Shown: positions 56,126 through 64,000 of the stretch, one piece after another
How positions within the stretch are numbered: the stretch's first letter is position 1
Layout: each line of letters opens with the position of its first letter
Origin: Paenibacillus periandrae
GTDB lineage: Bacteria; Bacillota; Bacilli; Paenibacillales; NBRC-103111
NCBI RefSeq assembly: GCF_022458865.1
Contig: NZ_JAJNMU010000001.1
Span: 434,001-498,000 of the forward strand
DNA: 64,000 bases
Reading direction: 5' to 3'
The notes under the pieces: model-generated
Database searches by the model: none
Told to the model about the DNA's origin: nothing
The model's input: the letters and a program-made list of their open reading frames with translations, nothing else
Program-made: the position numbers and the translations under genes

Positions 56126-57250
56126 ATGACTGTGGCATCTATTGTTATTATTGTGCTTCTCGTTATTGTCGTCGTCGTCATTAGCAACGCCACTATACGC
56201 AAATCCAATCAAGACCATTTCTCCAGTCGTAATCGTCACCAACGTCATAAGACTACGGCGCCAAGAAGAAAGTTCCAGCCGCCGCTAGCCTTGTACGAGG
56301 ATACTCCATTACCCTCCCTGCTCGGTATCCAGCCAACACTGCCCATCAAGCAAGCTGTGCTTCGACTGGAACAAGCATTAGCCGGAGAATTTACAGCCAA
56401 GCTTAAAACCCGCATGCTGAACAAGTATCCGCAGATGTCCCCAGCTGAATTTGAATGGAAATTTCTTGAGCTGAAACGTTATTTTTTGATGACTGCGGTG
56501 TTAAAGGATGTTCCGATGTTCAGTGATGCAGTTGACGAGATCTGGCATGAAATGCTGATGTTTACACGTGAATACGGCCAGCTGGGAGAAGCTTTTCTCG
56601 GTTCCCCCATCCATCACGCCCCACATACTGACGGGGCACCTGACCCTGATGGCCGGGCTTGGTTTGATTGGATATACTCCCATATGTTCATCGATACCGC
56701 TTATTCCAACCGGATCTGGGGTCCGTTCTTCCGGTTTCCTTTAAATGCCGAACGGCTTGAGGAGCTTAGGCAGGCTGATGAGACGACAATACGGGCCCGC
56801 AGGTTCAATCAAAGTGCCGCGGAGCGTTACCCCGAGATCAATGAAACGATCAGCAAGCTCATAGGCCAGGCCAAAGAACAAGTATCCAAGGCAATTCCCG
56901 GCACCACCTACTACACAGAGCGTCCCGTTTCCCAATCGGCGGGCTATATGCCTTATTTGGCTGGAGCCTTGCTATTCTACTCCGCCACCCAGCTTGGCAG
57001 CTTCGATTCCTTCATGGGACAGCATTACACCGAGGAAGACACCTTGAAGCGCGAACAGGACGCTGCAGCATCAGGTGGCGGCTCATCTTGCAGCAGTGAT
57101 TCAGGTTCATTATTCCACGGCAATGGAAATGAAAGCAATTGCAGCAATGATAACGGCAGCGGCCATGACAGCGGCGGTTCCTCTTCCAGCTGCTCATCGT
57201 CAAGCTGCTCCTCTTCATCAAGTTGTGGAGGTGGTGGGGGCGGTGATTAA
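56126..57250 (+). CDS. Membrane protein with glycine-rich-domain-like region and Cys/Ser/Gly tail
   Basis: 374-aa protein anchored by one N-terminal helix (residues 3-20, VASIVIIVLLVIVVVVIS), then a basic stretch. Residues 130-200 resemble the GRDP-type domain: VDEIWHEMLMFTREYG and GSPIHHAPHTD give a DExWH...IHH arrangement. A second hydrophobic patch lies near 270-285 (YMPYLAGALLFYS). The last 70 residues are low complexity: Ser, Gly, Asn and eight cysteines, ending in SSSCSSSSCSSSSSCGGG and an acidic last residue. The role is unknown; Cys/Gly tails of this kind occur in poorly studied bacterial membrane proteins. RBS AAAGGAGG. The DeoR gene follows 53 nt later. Confidence 0.85.
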   Translation: MTVASIVIIVLLVIVVVVISNATIRKSNQDHFSSRNRHQRHKTTAPRRKFQPPLALYEDTPLPSLLGIQPTLPIKQAVLRLEQALAGEFTAKLKTRMLNKYPQMSPAEFEWKFLELKRYFLMTAVLKDVPMFSDAVDEIWHEMLMFTREYGQLGEAFLGSPIHHAPHTDGAPDPDGRAWFDWIYSHMFIDTAYSNRIWGPFFRFPLNAERLEELRQADETTIRARRFNQSAAERYPEINETISKLIGQAKEQVSKAIPGTTYYTERPVSQSAGYMPYLAGALLFYSATQLGSFDSFMGQHYTEEDTLKREQDAAASGGGSSCSSDSGSLFHGNGNESNCSNDNGSGHDSGGSSSSCSSSSCSSSSSCGGGGGGD

Positions 57251-57303
57251 CACATCAGTTGAGAATTACTATTACTCATTCCACCAAGGCCAGGAGGATT
57301 ACA

Positions 57304-58092
57304 TTGTCACTCATCGGTGAAGAACGCAAACGCACCATTATTGAGCTTCTTGACAATAACGGCGAGGTCACCACAGCTGAGCTCGTCAGCTTATTGCAGG
57401 TATCCAAAGAAACAATACGCAGATATCTGGACGATCTTGAAGCTCAAGGAAAGCTAAGAAAGATTTACGGCGGAGCTGTTAAACGGAGCTATGCTCAGGA
57501 GGAGCCCCCTTATCTGGAACGAGTCACCCTGTATCAGAAGCAAAAAACACAAATAGGCCGCCTGTCGGCTGGCCTTGTGAAGGACGGAGATGTCCTTTTT
57601 TTGGATGAAGGCACGACTTCACTATCCATCGTTCCATATTTGAACCAACATGATCTTACGATCATAACGCACTCATTTCCCATATCGACCTTGTTGATCG
57701 AAAGAAGCAATCGGCATACTTTTAAAGGACGGGTGCTGTTTCTTGGTGGCGAAATCAGTGTCAAGCAGGCACGCTGTTCCGGGTCCATCACGGAAACCAT
57801 GCTGAGCCACTACTACGTGGATAAAGCATTCATTTCTGTTGACGGTCTTCATCCTGAGGCAGGCATTACAAGTATGGACGAAGGCAAAGCGCTCATTTCC
57901 CGAAAAGCTATCCAGCAGACGAACGATGTGATCGTTATCACCGATTCCTCCAAGCTGGGTCAACGCTTTCCTTATAAAATTAGCGATTCAGATCACATAT
58001 CACGAATTGTATGTGATCTGGAGCCTCCTGAAGAATGGGAAATGGCATTAAAGCAGCATACTATCGAATGGCTGAAGACAGCTGATTCTTAA
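57304..58092 (+). CDS. DeoR-family transcriptional regulator
   Basis: 262-aa repressor-type regulator. N-terminal HTH (TTAELVSLLQVSKETIRRYL, residues about 22-45) with the family's ETIRRDL-like helix and LRKIYGGAV, then the DeoR sugar-phosphate sensor domain (FLDEGTTSLSIVPYL, TVITHS-like TIITHSFPI, FLGGEISVKQAR, DKAFISVDGLHPEAGITSMDE and VITDSSKLGQ). TTG start at 57304 is chosen because AGGAGG lies exactly 6 nt upstream; a 15-codon longer frame lacks an RBS. It converges with the phosphodiesterase gene, only 10 nt apart. Probable targets are the EamA-phosphodiesterase operon with the tandem repeats at 59901 (inference). Confidence 0.92.
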   Translation: MSLIGEERKRTIIELLDNNGEVTTAELVSLLQVSKETIRRYLDDLEAQGKLRKIYGGAVKRSYAQEEPPYLERVTLYQKQKTQIGRLSAGLVKDGDVLFLDEGTTSLSIVPYLNQHDLTIITHSFPISTLLIERSNRHTFKGRVLFLGGEISVKQARCSGSITETMLSHYYVDKAFISVDGLHPEAGITSMDEGKALISRKAIQQTNDVIVITDSSKLGQRFPYKISDSDHISRIVCDLEPPEEWEMALKQHTIEWLKTADS

Positions 58093-58102
58093 ACAACGCC
58101 GT

Positions 58103-58951
58103 TTAATCGGCTGCCGATGGTGCTGTATGCTTTGCATTGGCAAATAATCCACTCGGCAGCCTTGCATCCCAAGCAGCAGGCGCTTGAAGCCCGAGAGCAT
58201 GCGCAACGACAGCGGCCGTATCCGTGATTGTAATTCCTGAAAGCGCTGCCTCCGTCTGGATGCCCGGACCGATACATCCCCAAAAAATCGTTGTGTCGAG
58301 TGGATGATCACTGCCATGGTCCTGTGGTTGAAGCCCTCCGCCCCCGTGATCGGTTACGATGATGATCAGGCTGTCATCCCAGATTCCCGCTGCCTCAATC
58401 GCATCGAGAATGATCCCCGTGTGTGCATCCGTCATCTCAATTCCGTCAATCTGTTCCGGTGTATTAAAGCCATGTCGGTGCCCCATTGCGTCTGGCCAAT
58501 CCAAATCAATATACATCAACAGCAAATCCGGGTTGTCGCGAATATAGCTCGCAGCCGCAAGAGCAAGCTCACCATCCACAGGGTTATTTTCTTTGTAAAC
58601 CCCAAGCGAACGTTCAATAATCCCGTCATTAATCGGCTGCCAGGCGCTGAAGGAGGCCAGCTTTTTATGTGGATAGGCTTCCCTTGCCAATCTAAAGATC
58701 GATGGGAATTCGGAATCCTCCGGAAAGCTTGCCGCAGCTGCCAAATCATTGGTAAGTCCATGTTTCTCCGGAACAACTCCATGCAACAGAGCCCCCCAGC
58801 ATTGGGCACTGATCGAGGGCACTACCGTTCGAGCCTCCAGAGTAAATGCGCCTGTCTGAATGAATCGATCCAAATGGGGAGTATGTGCCCCTTGCACAAA
58901 AGTTCCAGCCCCGTCCCATCCAATAATAATGACACGATTAATGTTCTTCAA
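58103..58951 (-). CDS. Alkaline phosphatase-superfamily phosphodiesterase
   Basis: 282-aa type I phosphodiesterase/nucleotide pyrophosphatase-like enzyme with two-metal site. Motifs: IIIGWDGAGT (first metal Asp), PSISAQCWGALLHG (the nucleophile is Ser or Thr in this strand), MYIDLDWPDAMGHRHG (metal Asp/His), and VTDHGGGGLQPQDHG (metal Asp-His). No signal peptide, so cytoplasmic. It is shorter than most family members (400 aa or more). The TTG start follows TAGGAG. It lies 25 nt downstream of the EamA transporter on the same strand, suggesting transport and cleavage of a phosphorylated or sulfated small molecule, which is unknown. Confidence 0.88.
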   Translation of the reverse strand: MKNINRVIIIGWDGAGTFVQGAHTPHLDRFIQTGAFTLEARTVVPSISAQCWGALLHGVVPEKHGLTNDLAAAASFPEDSEFPSIFRLAREAYPHKKLASFSAWQPINDGIIERSLGVYKENNPVDGELALAAASYIRDNPDLLLMYIDLDWPDAMGHRHGFNTPEQIDGIEMTDAHTGIILDAIEAAGIWDDSLIIIVTDHGGGGLQPQDHGSDHPLDTTIFWGCIGPGIQTEAALSGITITDTAAVVAHALGLQAPAAWDARLPSGLFANAKHTAPSAAD

Positions 58952-58976
58952 TACCCATCACGCTCCTAGAAAATGA

Positions 58977-59837
58977 TTATGGATTTCCCCAAATGCCAAC
59001 CGAAATGACCCCTGCCGTTATCACACCGGATAAAATGATACGGCGCAGTCCATCCGATTCTTTTAATAATATGATGCCAAATAAGGCACCGAAAACGGTT
59101 CCAATCTCGCGCATAGGCGCCAAATACGATAAAGGTGCAAGCTGCATAGCAAATAAAAACAGCAGGTACGAGCCCGGTGAGCATACCGTTCCCAGTAGAA
59201 TCGTTTTGAAATTCAGCTTCCATTCCTGTTTGATCAAGCCGGATCGAAGCGCAAACGGACTTAGCACAAGCAGGTACGCGATATTGGCTAGCTCGATTAA
59301 AGCTACTGGCGAGAGCGTCTGTAGTACTATTTTGTCAGTCATGACATAACCGGTGATGCATAGCCCTACCGCAAACACAGGCAGCATGTTGCGAATGGCA
59401 GGCGCTTCCTCTCCTCGTTTCCGGGTAAATCCACCGAGTGCGAACAGACCGAGAACGATACCGCACACGCCTGCCCATCCCACAGGTGTCATCGTTTCAC
59501 CCATGAACAACACACTTAGAATCGGCACAAGCAGCGCACCCGTTCCACGCATAATGGGATACGTTTGTGACATATCTCCAAGCCGATATACAACCGGAAG
59601 CAAAAAGCAGTAAGCCATTTGAAATGCCATGGACAGCAGCATAAGCGACACCACGGCCGGGGTAAGCTGCGACTGCCACAATTCACTAACAAATTGGGGC
59701 AGCAATAACACAAACGATGTAATGTGAATCGACCATAGGAATACAATTTTATTAGTGCTCGTTTTGGTAAATAAGTTCCAGACTGCGTGCATCAGCCCAG
59801 AGCCAATCACGAGTATAAAAGCGATAACGATGACCAC
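58977..59837 (-). CDS. EamA/DMT-family transporter
   Basis: 286-aa transporter with ten predicted helices in two similar halves (for example ALLVPILSVLFMGETMTPVG and PMREIGTVFGALFGIILLKE, the two family motifs ending in xxGE and KE). GTG start with AAGGAGG 4-5 nt upstream. Drug/metabolite exporters and sugar or amino acid carriers share this fold, so the cargo is open. It is the first gene of the operon with the phosphodiesterase gene; tandem 10-bp repeats lie 64 bp upstream. Confidence 0.9.
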   Translation of the reverse strand: MVIVIAFILVIGSGLMHAVWNLFTKTSTNKIVFLWSIHITSFVLLLPQFVSELWQSQLTPAVVSLMLLSMAFQMAYCFLLPVVYRLGDMSQTYPIMRGTGALLVPILSVLFMGETMTPVGWAGVCGIVLGLFALGGFTRKRGEEAPAIRNMLPVFAVGLCITGYVMTDKIVLQTLSPVALIELANIAYLLVLSPFALRSGLIKQEWKLNFKTILLGTVCSPGSYLLFLFAMQLAPLSYLAPMREIGTVFGALFGIILLKESDGLRRIILSGVITAGVISVGIWGNP

Positions 59838-59900
59838 TTCTCCTCCTTTATCGGAGATAAATGCTTATGGCTTCATCATACTCCGCCGCTTTCAAACTGT

Positions 59901-59940
59901 CAATTAAAAACAATTAAAAACAACTAATAAAAACTAAAAG
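59901..59940. repeat. Tandem 10-bp repeats upstream of the EamA transporter
   Basis: CAATTAAAAA occurs twice in tandem (59901-59910, 59911-59920) and is followed by the degenerate CAACTAATAA and AAACTAAAAG. Period 10 bp equals one helical turn. The repeat is in the leader/promoter of the EamA operon and may be a regulator site (DeoR family members use such repeats) or a bent DNA track. Confidence 0.5.
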
Positions 59941-59979
59941 CAAGTACCCTATCATGTTTACACATAGGACTGGATAATA

Positions 59980-60019
59980 ACCAAGCCCACTGATCATACA
60001 TTGCAGCAGCGGGCTTGGT
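59980..60019 (-). terminator. Terminator after the MarR gene
   Basis: ACCAAGCCC (59980-59988) / GGGCTTGGT (60011-60019), perfect 9-bp GC-rich stem with a 22-nt loop. It ends the antiporter-MarR operon on the minus strand. Confidence 0.8.
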
Positions 60020-60096
60020 ATCCAATCATTGATATATCCACCTACACAATCCAATCATGATGCTGAAAAGCGATTTTTATACGAACGGCAGCCATC

Positions 60097-60570
60097 CTAT
60101 TCATCCTCATGTGCCCACTCATTGGAGCTGACCTCGTAAAAATGATTATAAACTTCGTTAAGCAGCATGATGAGCGTTCTGCTTTGCTCCTCACCCAATT
60201 TCTCGATGAGACCGGAGAAAAGAAACTGGTATCTTTCTGTAGCCTTCTGAACGACAACTTCCCCTTTGCTTGTCAGTCGAAGTAAAGTAATCCGTTTATC
60301 GGTAGAATCATTAAAACGCTCTACCAGACCAGCAGCTATTACATTTTTGATCATTTGTGTGACAGTTGGCGAGGTCACCGATAACCGTTTGCTGATGTCA
60401 GATATATTAACTCCATGATCGCTTTCATTCGTAAGTTGATGCAAACATAGCAGTACCCGAATCTCGCTCGATTTCATACCGTAGACGGTTTGCTTTCGCC
60501 ATGCGGCTTTACCAAACCGTTCGAAGGTTTCAGTCATTTCCTTCATAATAGAAGATATTTCCTCATCCAC
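60097..60570 (-). CDS. MarR-family transcriptional regulator
   Basis: 157-aa winged-helix regulator. HTH: GVNISDISKRLSVTSPTVTQ MIKNVIAAGL with the wing DSTDKRITLLRLTSKGEVVV, the D-x-R-D/K-x-R family motif. GTG start at 60570 has GGAGGTGAT 7 nt upstream. It is 40 nt downstream of a CPA1 antiporter, and a perfect palindrome precedes the antiporter gene; autoregulation is the simplest reading. Effector unknown. Confidence 0.92.
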   Translation of the reverse strand: MDEEISSIMKEMTETFERFGKAAWRKQTVYGMKSSEIRVLLCLHQLTNESDHGVNISDISKRLSVTSPTVTQMIKNVIAAGLVERFNDSTDKRITLLRLTSKGEVVVQKATERYQFLFSGLIEKLGEEQSRTLIMLLNEVYNHFYEVSSNEWAHEDE

Positions 60571-60609
60571 GGCAACAATCACCTCCGTTTGATATTTTCA
60601 TTTATTGTA

Positions 60610-62637
60610 CTACTCCTGCTCAAGTATCGATGCCTCGCGATCACGGATGATCCGTCTGAGCTCGTTGGCAATGTCCCGAGTAATTATACCTTGCTCGTAC
60701 AAGGCTTGTACCTCATCTCGTTCCGCTTGGATGGCTACCCAATGCAAATCTCTTTTGACTTCATCACTGCCTTCCTTATTTCCATGCAGGGAAAGATAAG
60801 ACTCTGATAGTTTATCTTTAATAAAATGGTAATGGTTAATAACCTCCATAACCTCTTTCTCATTGGATCCAGAATGGAGTCTTCCCATAGTTTCGATAAC
60901 GACACTGCTGGTTCGAAGCTTAATTTGTCTCATAGCCTCCCGATCCGATCTGGATTGAGCTTCTGAAAGCCTCGATACATCCTTGAACAAAACTCCCTTA
61001 AACCTTTTAGCTAAAGACTTCAGTATAATAAGCAAGAGATGCATCCGACTTGATAAAATTAATTCAAGCTGCTCCAAGCTGTCAAGAAATAAAACAGCAT
61101 GCTCCTTGCTTATTTCCTTGTTTGCCAGCAAACGGCGCGTTTCTTCACGTTCTATTTCAACAGCTTCGATTCGAAATTTGGGTTCATCTTTGCTCATGCG
61201 CAGGCTGCCATATCTGCCTTCATTTGGATGAATGTGCTTCATCCAACGATTGTAATCGGCAAGGACAGCCGCGGATTCAACCTCGTTGTCTTCATTCGTA
61301 GCATGATGAACCGCCTCAATCGCAGCGCTCATCATCTTGATCTGACCCAATCGTTCTTTTTCCAGCCGCTCCTCTTCATTCTTTTTTCCATCGTTGCTGG
61401 CTAACAAGGGAAGTAGAATGCTTGCAGTAAGCAGAGACAGCAGGATGACAACCGTTGCCAGGAAAATAACCAAGGTGCGTTCTGGAAATGGGTCGCCATT
61501 CTCGATAATCAGCGGAATGGAGAAGGCGCCCGCAAGCGTTACAGCACCGCGAACACCGGATAAAGAAGTCATCGCAAGGATTTTAAACGATATTTTCTCA
61601 TTACTTTTACTACGACCAAATACAGTGCCCACTCGCGAAAAAGCGAAGGTCCATAAAAAACGCAGTACGATAAGCATAATGAAAATGGCCAACGCATAAC
61701 CCAGAACTTCCCCATTGTTGAAATCAGGACTCCCTAATACCGTACTGAAAACACTTGGAATTTGTAAACCCAGAATAACAAATACGAGCCCGTTTAACAG
61801 GTAAAGAATCACAGACCAGGTATTATCTGAAACCTCATTCGTTCGTGGTTTTGCCTTTTGCGACTTATCTCGTTCGACAGCGTGCATAACACCACCGGCC
61901 ACCGCGGCTAATATGCCGGATAAGCCTAATTCCTCTGCTGCCAAAAAAAGTGCAAACGGAGTCAGAATATGTATGAGCATATGCATGGTCTCGTCTTCGA
62001 GCCCGGATCTGCGCAGTAATATACGTAAACCGGTAATAAGCGATGCCAGCACCGCACCAACGACAAGGCCGCCAATGGCAATAATCAAGAAGCTGGCACC
62101 AGCCTTCGGTAAAGAAAATACGCCGGTTACAGCAGCTGCTACCGCGAATTTGAAAGCGACAAGTCCTGAAGCATCATTCATTAACGCCTCGCCTTCAAGC
62201 AGATGCATCAAGCTTTTGGGCAGACGGATTCTCCCTGCTAATGCACTGACAGCTACGGCGTCAGTCGGCGACAGTATGGCAGCAAGACCGAACGCCACAG
62301 GCAGCGGAATCGATGGTATCATCCAATGAATGGCATAGCCGATCACAAAAACAGTTGCGAACACAAGGCCGACGGCTAATATTAAAATAGGTGCGCGAAG
62401 ACGCCACAGCTCACCGCGGGGGGTGTGTTTACCATCGTTATAGAGCAGAGGAGCGATAAACAAAAGAAAGAAAAGCTCAGGCTCCAGGTGCATATGAATG
62501 CCCAGTGGAAGAAAAGTTACTATAACGCCCAGAGCAATTTGAATGAGGGGAACGGGAACGAATGGGATCTCCCGATTGATAACATTTGACACCCCAATAA
62601 GCGCAAGCAGAACCAAAATCGTAATAAATAATTCCAT
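60610..62637 (-). CDS. Na+/H+ antiporter, CPA1 (NhaP-like) family
   Basis: 675-aa antiporter. Twelve or so helices in residues 1-420; the ion-binding segment is AAILSPTDAVAVSALAGRI (DAVAV with the translocating Asp), followed by GEALMNDASGLVAFKFAVAA (ND motif of CPA1) and GVRGAVTLAGAFSIPLI. The remaining 250 residues form a cytoplasmic, charged C-terminal domain with coiled-coil tendency. ATG at 62637 has GAGGAGAAG about 9 nt upstream; a 21-codon extension has no RBS. Co-transcribed with MarR. Maintains pH and sodium balance. Confidence 0.93.
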   Translation of the reverse strand: MELFITILVLLALIGVSNVINREIPFVPVPLIQIALGVIVTFLPLGIHMHLEPELFFLLFIAPLLYNDGKHTPRGELWRLRAPILILAVGLVFATVFVIGYAIHWMIPSIPLPVAFGLAAILSPTDAVAVSALAGRIRLPKSLMHLLEGEALMNDASGLVAFKFAVAAAVTGVFSLPKAGASFLIIAIGGLVVGAVLASLITGLRILLRRSGLEDETMHMLIHILTPFALFLAAEELGLSGILAAVAGGVMHAVERDKSQKAKPRTNEVSDNTWSVILYLLNGLVFVILGLQIPSVFSTVLGSPDFNNGEVLGYALAIFIMLIVLRFLWTFAFSRVGTVFGRSKSNEKISFKILAMTSLSGVRGAVTLAGAFSIPLIIENGDPFPERTLVIFLATVVILLSLLTASILLPLLASNDGKKNEEERLEKERLGQIKMMSAAIEAVHHATNEDNEVESAAVLADYNRWMKHIHPNEGRYGSLRMSKDEPKFRIEAVEIEREETRRLLANKEISKEHAVLFLDSLEQLELILSSRMHLLLIILKSLAKRFKGVLFKDVSRLSEAQSRSDREAMRQIKLRTSSVVIETMGRLHSGSNEKEVMEVINHYHFIKDKLSESYLSLHGNKEGSDEVKRDLHWVAIQAERDEVQALYEQGIITRDIANELRRIIRDREASILEQE

Positions 62638-62698
62638 ACCTAGCTTCTCCTCTTCAACAGTTTTAAATTGTACTGGACATGCATATATTAAATCACAC

Positions 62699-62727
62699 AA
62701 TTAGATAGGTTTGCAACCTATCTAATT
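62699..62727. promoter_or_regulatory. Perfect 13-bp-arm palindrome upstream of the antiporter-MarR operon
   Basis: AATTAGATAGGTT (62699-62711), TGC, AACCTATCTAATT (62715-62727): all 13 arm positions pair. It lies 62 bp upstream of the antiporter ATG and overlaps a TTGCAA hexamer usable as -35 on the minus strand. MarR proteins bind such dyads; it is therefore the likely operator of the MarR gene in the same operon. Confidence 0.75.
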
Positions 62728-62823
62728 ACAGACGGCCTATTTTAAATTCGCTGAAATTAATGTCTCCCTTCGTACACAATTTGATACCTTTTATTTACAA
62801 ATCAAATGTACGTTTATTCACAA

Positions 62824-62844
62824 AAACCCGCTCTCGGCGGGTTT
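62824..62844 (-). terminator. Terminator after the sugar permease genes
   Basis: AAACCCGC (62824-62831) / GCGGGTTT (62837-62844), followed on the minus strand by TTTTTGTG. It closes the permease operon at the right end. The rest of 62728-62906 shows nothing else. Confidence 0.88.
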
Positions 62845-62906
62845 CTATCCATCCAATACGTTCTAAGCCTACAACACTATTGCTGTGGCTGCTGGCAGCT
62901 CTTCCC

Positions 62907-63746
62907 TTACCCCTTCAAGCCGGTAGTAGCAAGTCCCTGCACCAGATATTTTTGGAAAAACAAAAATACGAGCATCTGCGGAACAATCGACAGCACGGAC
63001 ATCGCAAATAACGGGCCCCATTGTGACATCGAGGACGGATCTGCAAACATCCGCAGGCCAAGCGATACGGTGAACAGCTTCGTTTGATTCAAGTAAATAA
63101 GCGGCCCGAGGAAATCATCCCACGACCAATAGAACGAAAAGATAGCAACCGTCGCCAGGGCAGGAGCCATCAGCGGGAGCATCATATGCCAAAACACGCC
63201 AAAGGTAGAGCAGCCGTCGATCACTGCTGACTCATCCAGCTCCTTGGGGATACCTCTGATGAATTGAATCAGCAGGAAAATGAAAAACGGGGTTCCCCCT
63301 ACAAATGCGGGAACGATCAATGGTAAAAAGGTATTCACCCAATCCAGCTTGTGAAACAAAATATATTGAGGAATCAAAGTGACCTGCGCGGGCAGCATGA
63401 TCGCCATCAGCAGTAAAGCAAACAATAGCTTACGCAGCTTAAACTGCAGACGTGCAAAACCAAACGCTACCAGACTGGACGAAATCAGCGTACCTATCAC
63501 AATCGCTGTCGTAATGATTAAGGAATTTTGAAAAAACAGCCCAAAATGAAAATTACCGAAACCCGCCCAGCCCTTCACATAATTATCCCATCGCAGGCTT
63601 GAAGGTATTAAGGAAGACGCATTCTGAAAAATCTCCGCTTCCGGCTTCACCGAGCTCGAAATGGCCCACAGGATCGGGTACACCATGAACAACCCCAGCA
63701 GTATCACACCTGTATGAAATAAAACCGTACGTATCGAACTGCTCAT
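62907..63746 (-). CDS. Sugar ABC transporter permease, MalG/UgpE-like
   Basis: 279-aa permease with six helices. N-terminus with first helix (VLFHTGVILLGLFMVYPILW), TGVIL etc.; EAA loop IPKELDESAVIDGCSTFGVF and WHMMLPLMAPALAT near residues 180-210; C-terminal LVQGLATTGLKG typical of MalG-type permeases. ATG at 63746 has GGAGGG 7 nt upstream. It lies directly after the MalF-like permease gene (2 nt after its stop) and before a terminator, so it is the last gene of the transport operon. Substrate unknown. Confidence 0.93.
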   Translation of the reverse strand: MSSSIRTVLFHTGVILLGLFMVYPILWAISSSVKPEAEIFQNASSLIPSSLRWDNYVKGWAGFGNFHFGLFFQNSLIITTAIVIGTLISSSLVAFGFARLQFKLRKLLFALLLMAIMLPAQVTLIPQYILFHKLDWVNTFLPLIVPAFVGGTPFFIFLLIQFIRGIPKELDESAVIDGCSTFGVFWHMMLPLMAPALATVAIFSFYWSWDDFLGPLIYLNQTKLFTVSLGLRMFADPSSMSQWGPLFAMSVLSIVPQMLVFLFFQKYLVQGLATTGLKG

Positions 63747-63747
63747 C

Positions 63748-64000
63748 CTATTTCCCTCCTTCGGTTTCATAATGAACCCATGAGGACGAGGATTTGAAAA
63801 TCAATGCTGTGAACAGGCCCACGATAAGCAGCAGCACCCAGGCCATCGCCGATGCATAGCCCATATGGAAATGCGTAAAAGCCGTCTCGTACAAATACAC
63901 CGCATAAAATAAAGTAGAATCCATTGGGCCGCCACTTGTAATCAAGAAGCTTTGCGTGAAGGTCATAAAGCCTCCTATTGTCTGCATCACCAGATTAAAA
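63748..64000 (-). CDS. Sugar ABC transporter permease, MalF/UgpA-like (5' part beyond window)
   Basis: Only the last 83 codons or so are visible; the frame is open to base 64000. The visible part, QTIGGFMTFTQSFLITSGGP and FTHFHMGYASAMAWVLLLIV, is the C-terminal end of a MalF-type permease with the final helix and a short hydrophilic tail. It ends 1 bp before the ATG of the MalG-like gene, so the two are coupled. The binding protein gene should lie to the right of the window. Confidence 0.92.
   Translation of the reverse strand, partial: FNLVMQTIGGFMTFTQSFLITSGGPMDSTLFYAVYLYETAFTHFHMGYASAMAWVLLLIVGLFTALIFKSSSSWVHYETEGGK

Noticed and set aside
58304..58969. 221-codon plus-strand frame opposite the phosphodiesterase gene
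   Set aside because: Antisense shadow; the minus-strand gene carries the metal-site motifs.

Overview
The window looks like chromosomal DNA of a low-to-moderate GC, endospore-forming Gram-positive bacterium, most likely Paenibacillus or a close relative. Supporting signs are a complete GerA-type spore germination operon, an LplABC-like sugar ABC transporter with a divergent membrane-anchored AraC regulator, strong GGAGG ribosome binding sites, frequent GTG/TTG starts, lipobox lipoproteins, CtsR and PhoP-type operators, and an outer-membrane-free RND pump. The genus is inferred from gene style. No rRNA, tRNA, CRISPR array, intact IS or prophage was seen.

Layout. 1-5.7 kb: lipoprotein binding protein and two permeases (minus strand, second one cut by the edge) facing an AraC-type sensor-regulator. 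5.7-8.4 kb: AT-rich islet with a decayed IS3-family transposase remnant, a small methyltransferase-like gene and a serine hydrolase. 8.6-12.6 kb: J-domain chaperone and clpB in one operon preceded by two CtsR boxes. 12.7-17.4 kb: ArsR-type regulator divergent from a GH51 arabinofuranosidase, then a secreted 5'-nucleotidase with a LysM domain behind an apparent Pho box. 17.4-26.7 kb: lactonase-like amidohydrolase plus zinc alcohol dehydrogenase, DUF3886 protein, SDR, HtrA-like protease with three C-terminal repeats, chemoreceptor, aldo/keto reductase.

26.8-32.6 kb is the most interesting metabolic block: a PrpR-like regulator with a degenerate AAA+ domain, a four-carbon acid sugar kinase, a PdxA2-type dehydrogenase and a LarA-like (nickel-pincer racemase family) protein, together suggesting a route for threonate/erythronate-type acids with a built-in epimerase. 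32.8-37.1 kb: two adjacent nitrilase-superfamily genes (one fused to GNAT and lacking the catalytic Cys) and a secreted beta-propeller protein behind a second apparent Pho box. 37.1-41.3 kb: tatA, tatC, a GMC oxidoreductase and its Tat-signal small subunit in one run, with a divergent cytochrome c lipoprotein: a periplasm-facing dehydrogenase with its own exporter.

41.4-45.3 kb: Fe3+/phosphonate-type ABC importer. 45.4-48.4 kb: tightly overlapping methyltransferase, DedA, response regulator and histidine kinase. 48.4-52.8 kb: two small genes and the ger operon. 52.8-64 kb: RND pump, a Cys/Ser/Gly-tailed membrane protein, DeoR regulator, phosphodiesterase-like protein with an EamA transporter, a CPA1 antiporter-MarR operon with a perfect palindrome upstream, and the two permeases of another sugar ABC importer running off the right edge.

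The regulatory DNA is unusually readable. Two four-repeat Pho boxes, each with the same 9-nt gap to a -10 hexamer, two CtsR sites, and a 13-bp-arm MarR-type palindrome link genes to stress and phosphate control. All functional statements rest on reading motifs by eye; no database search was possible.
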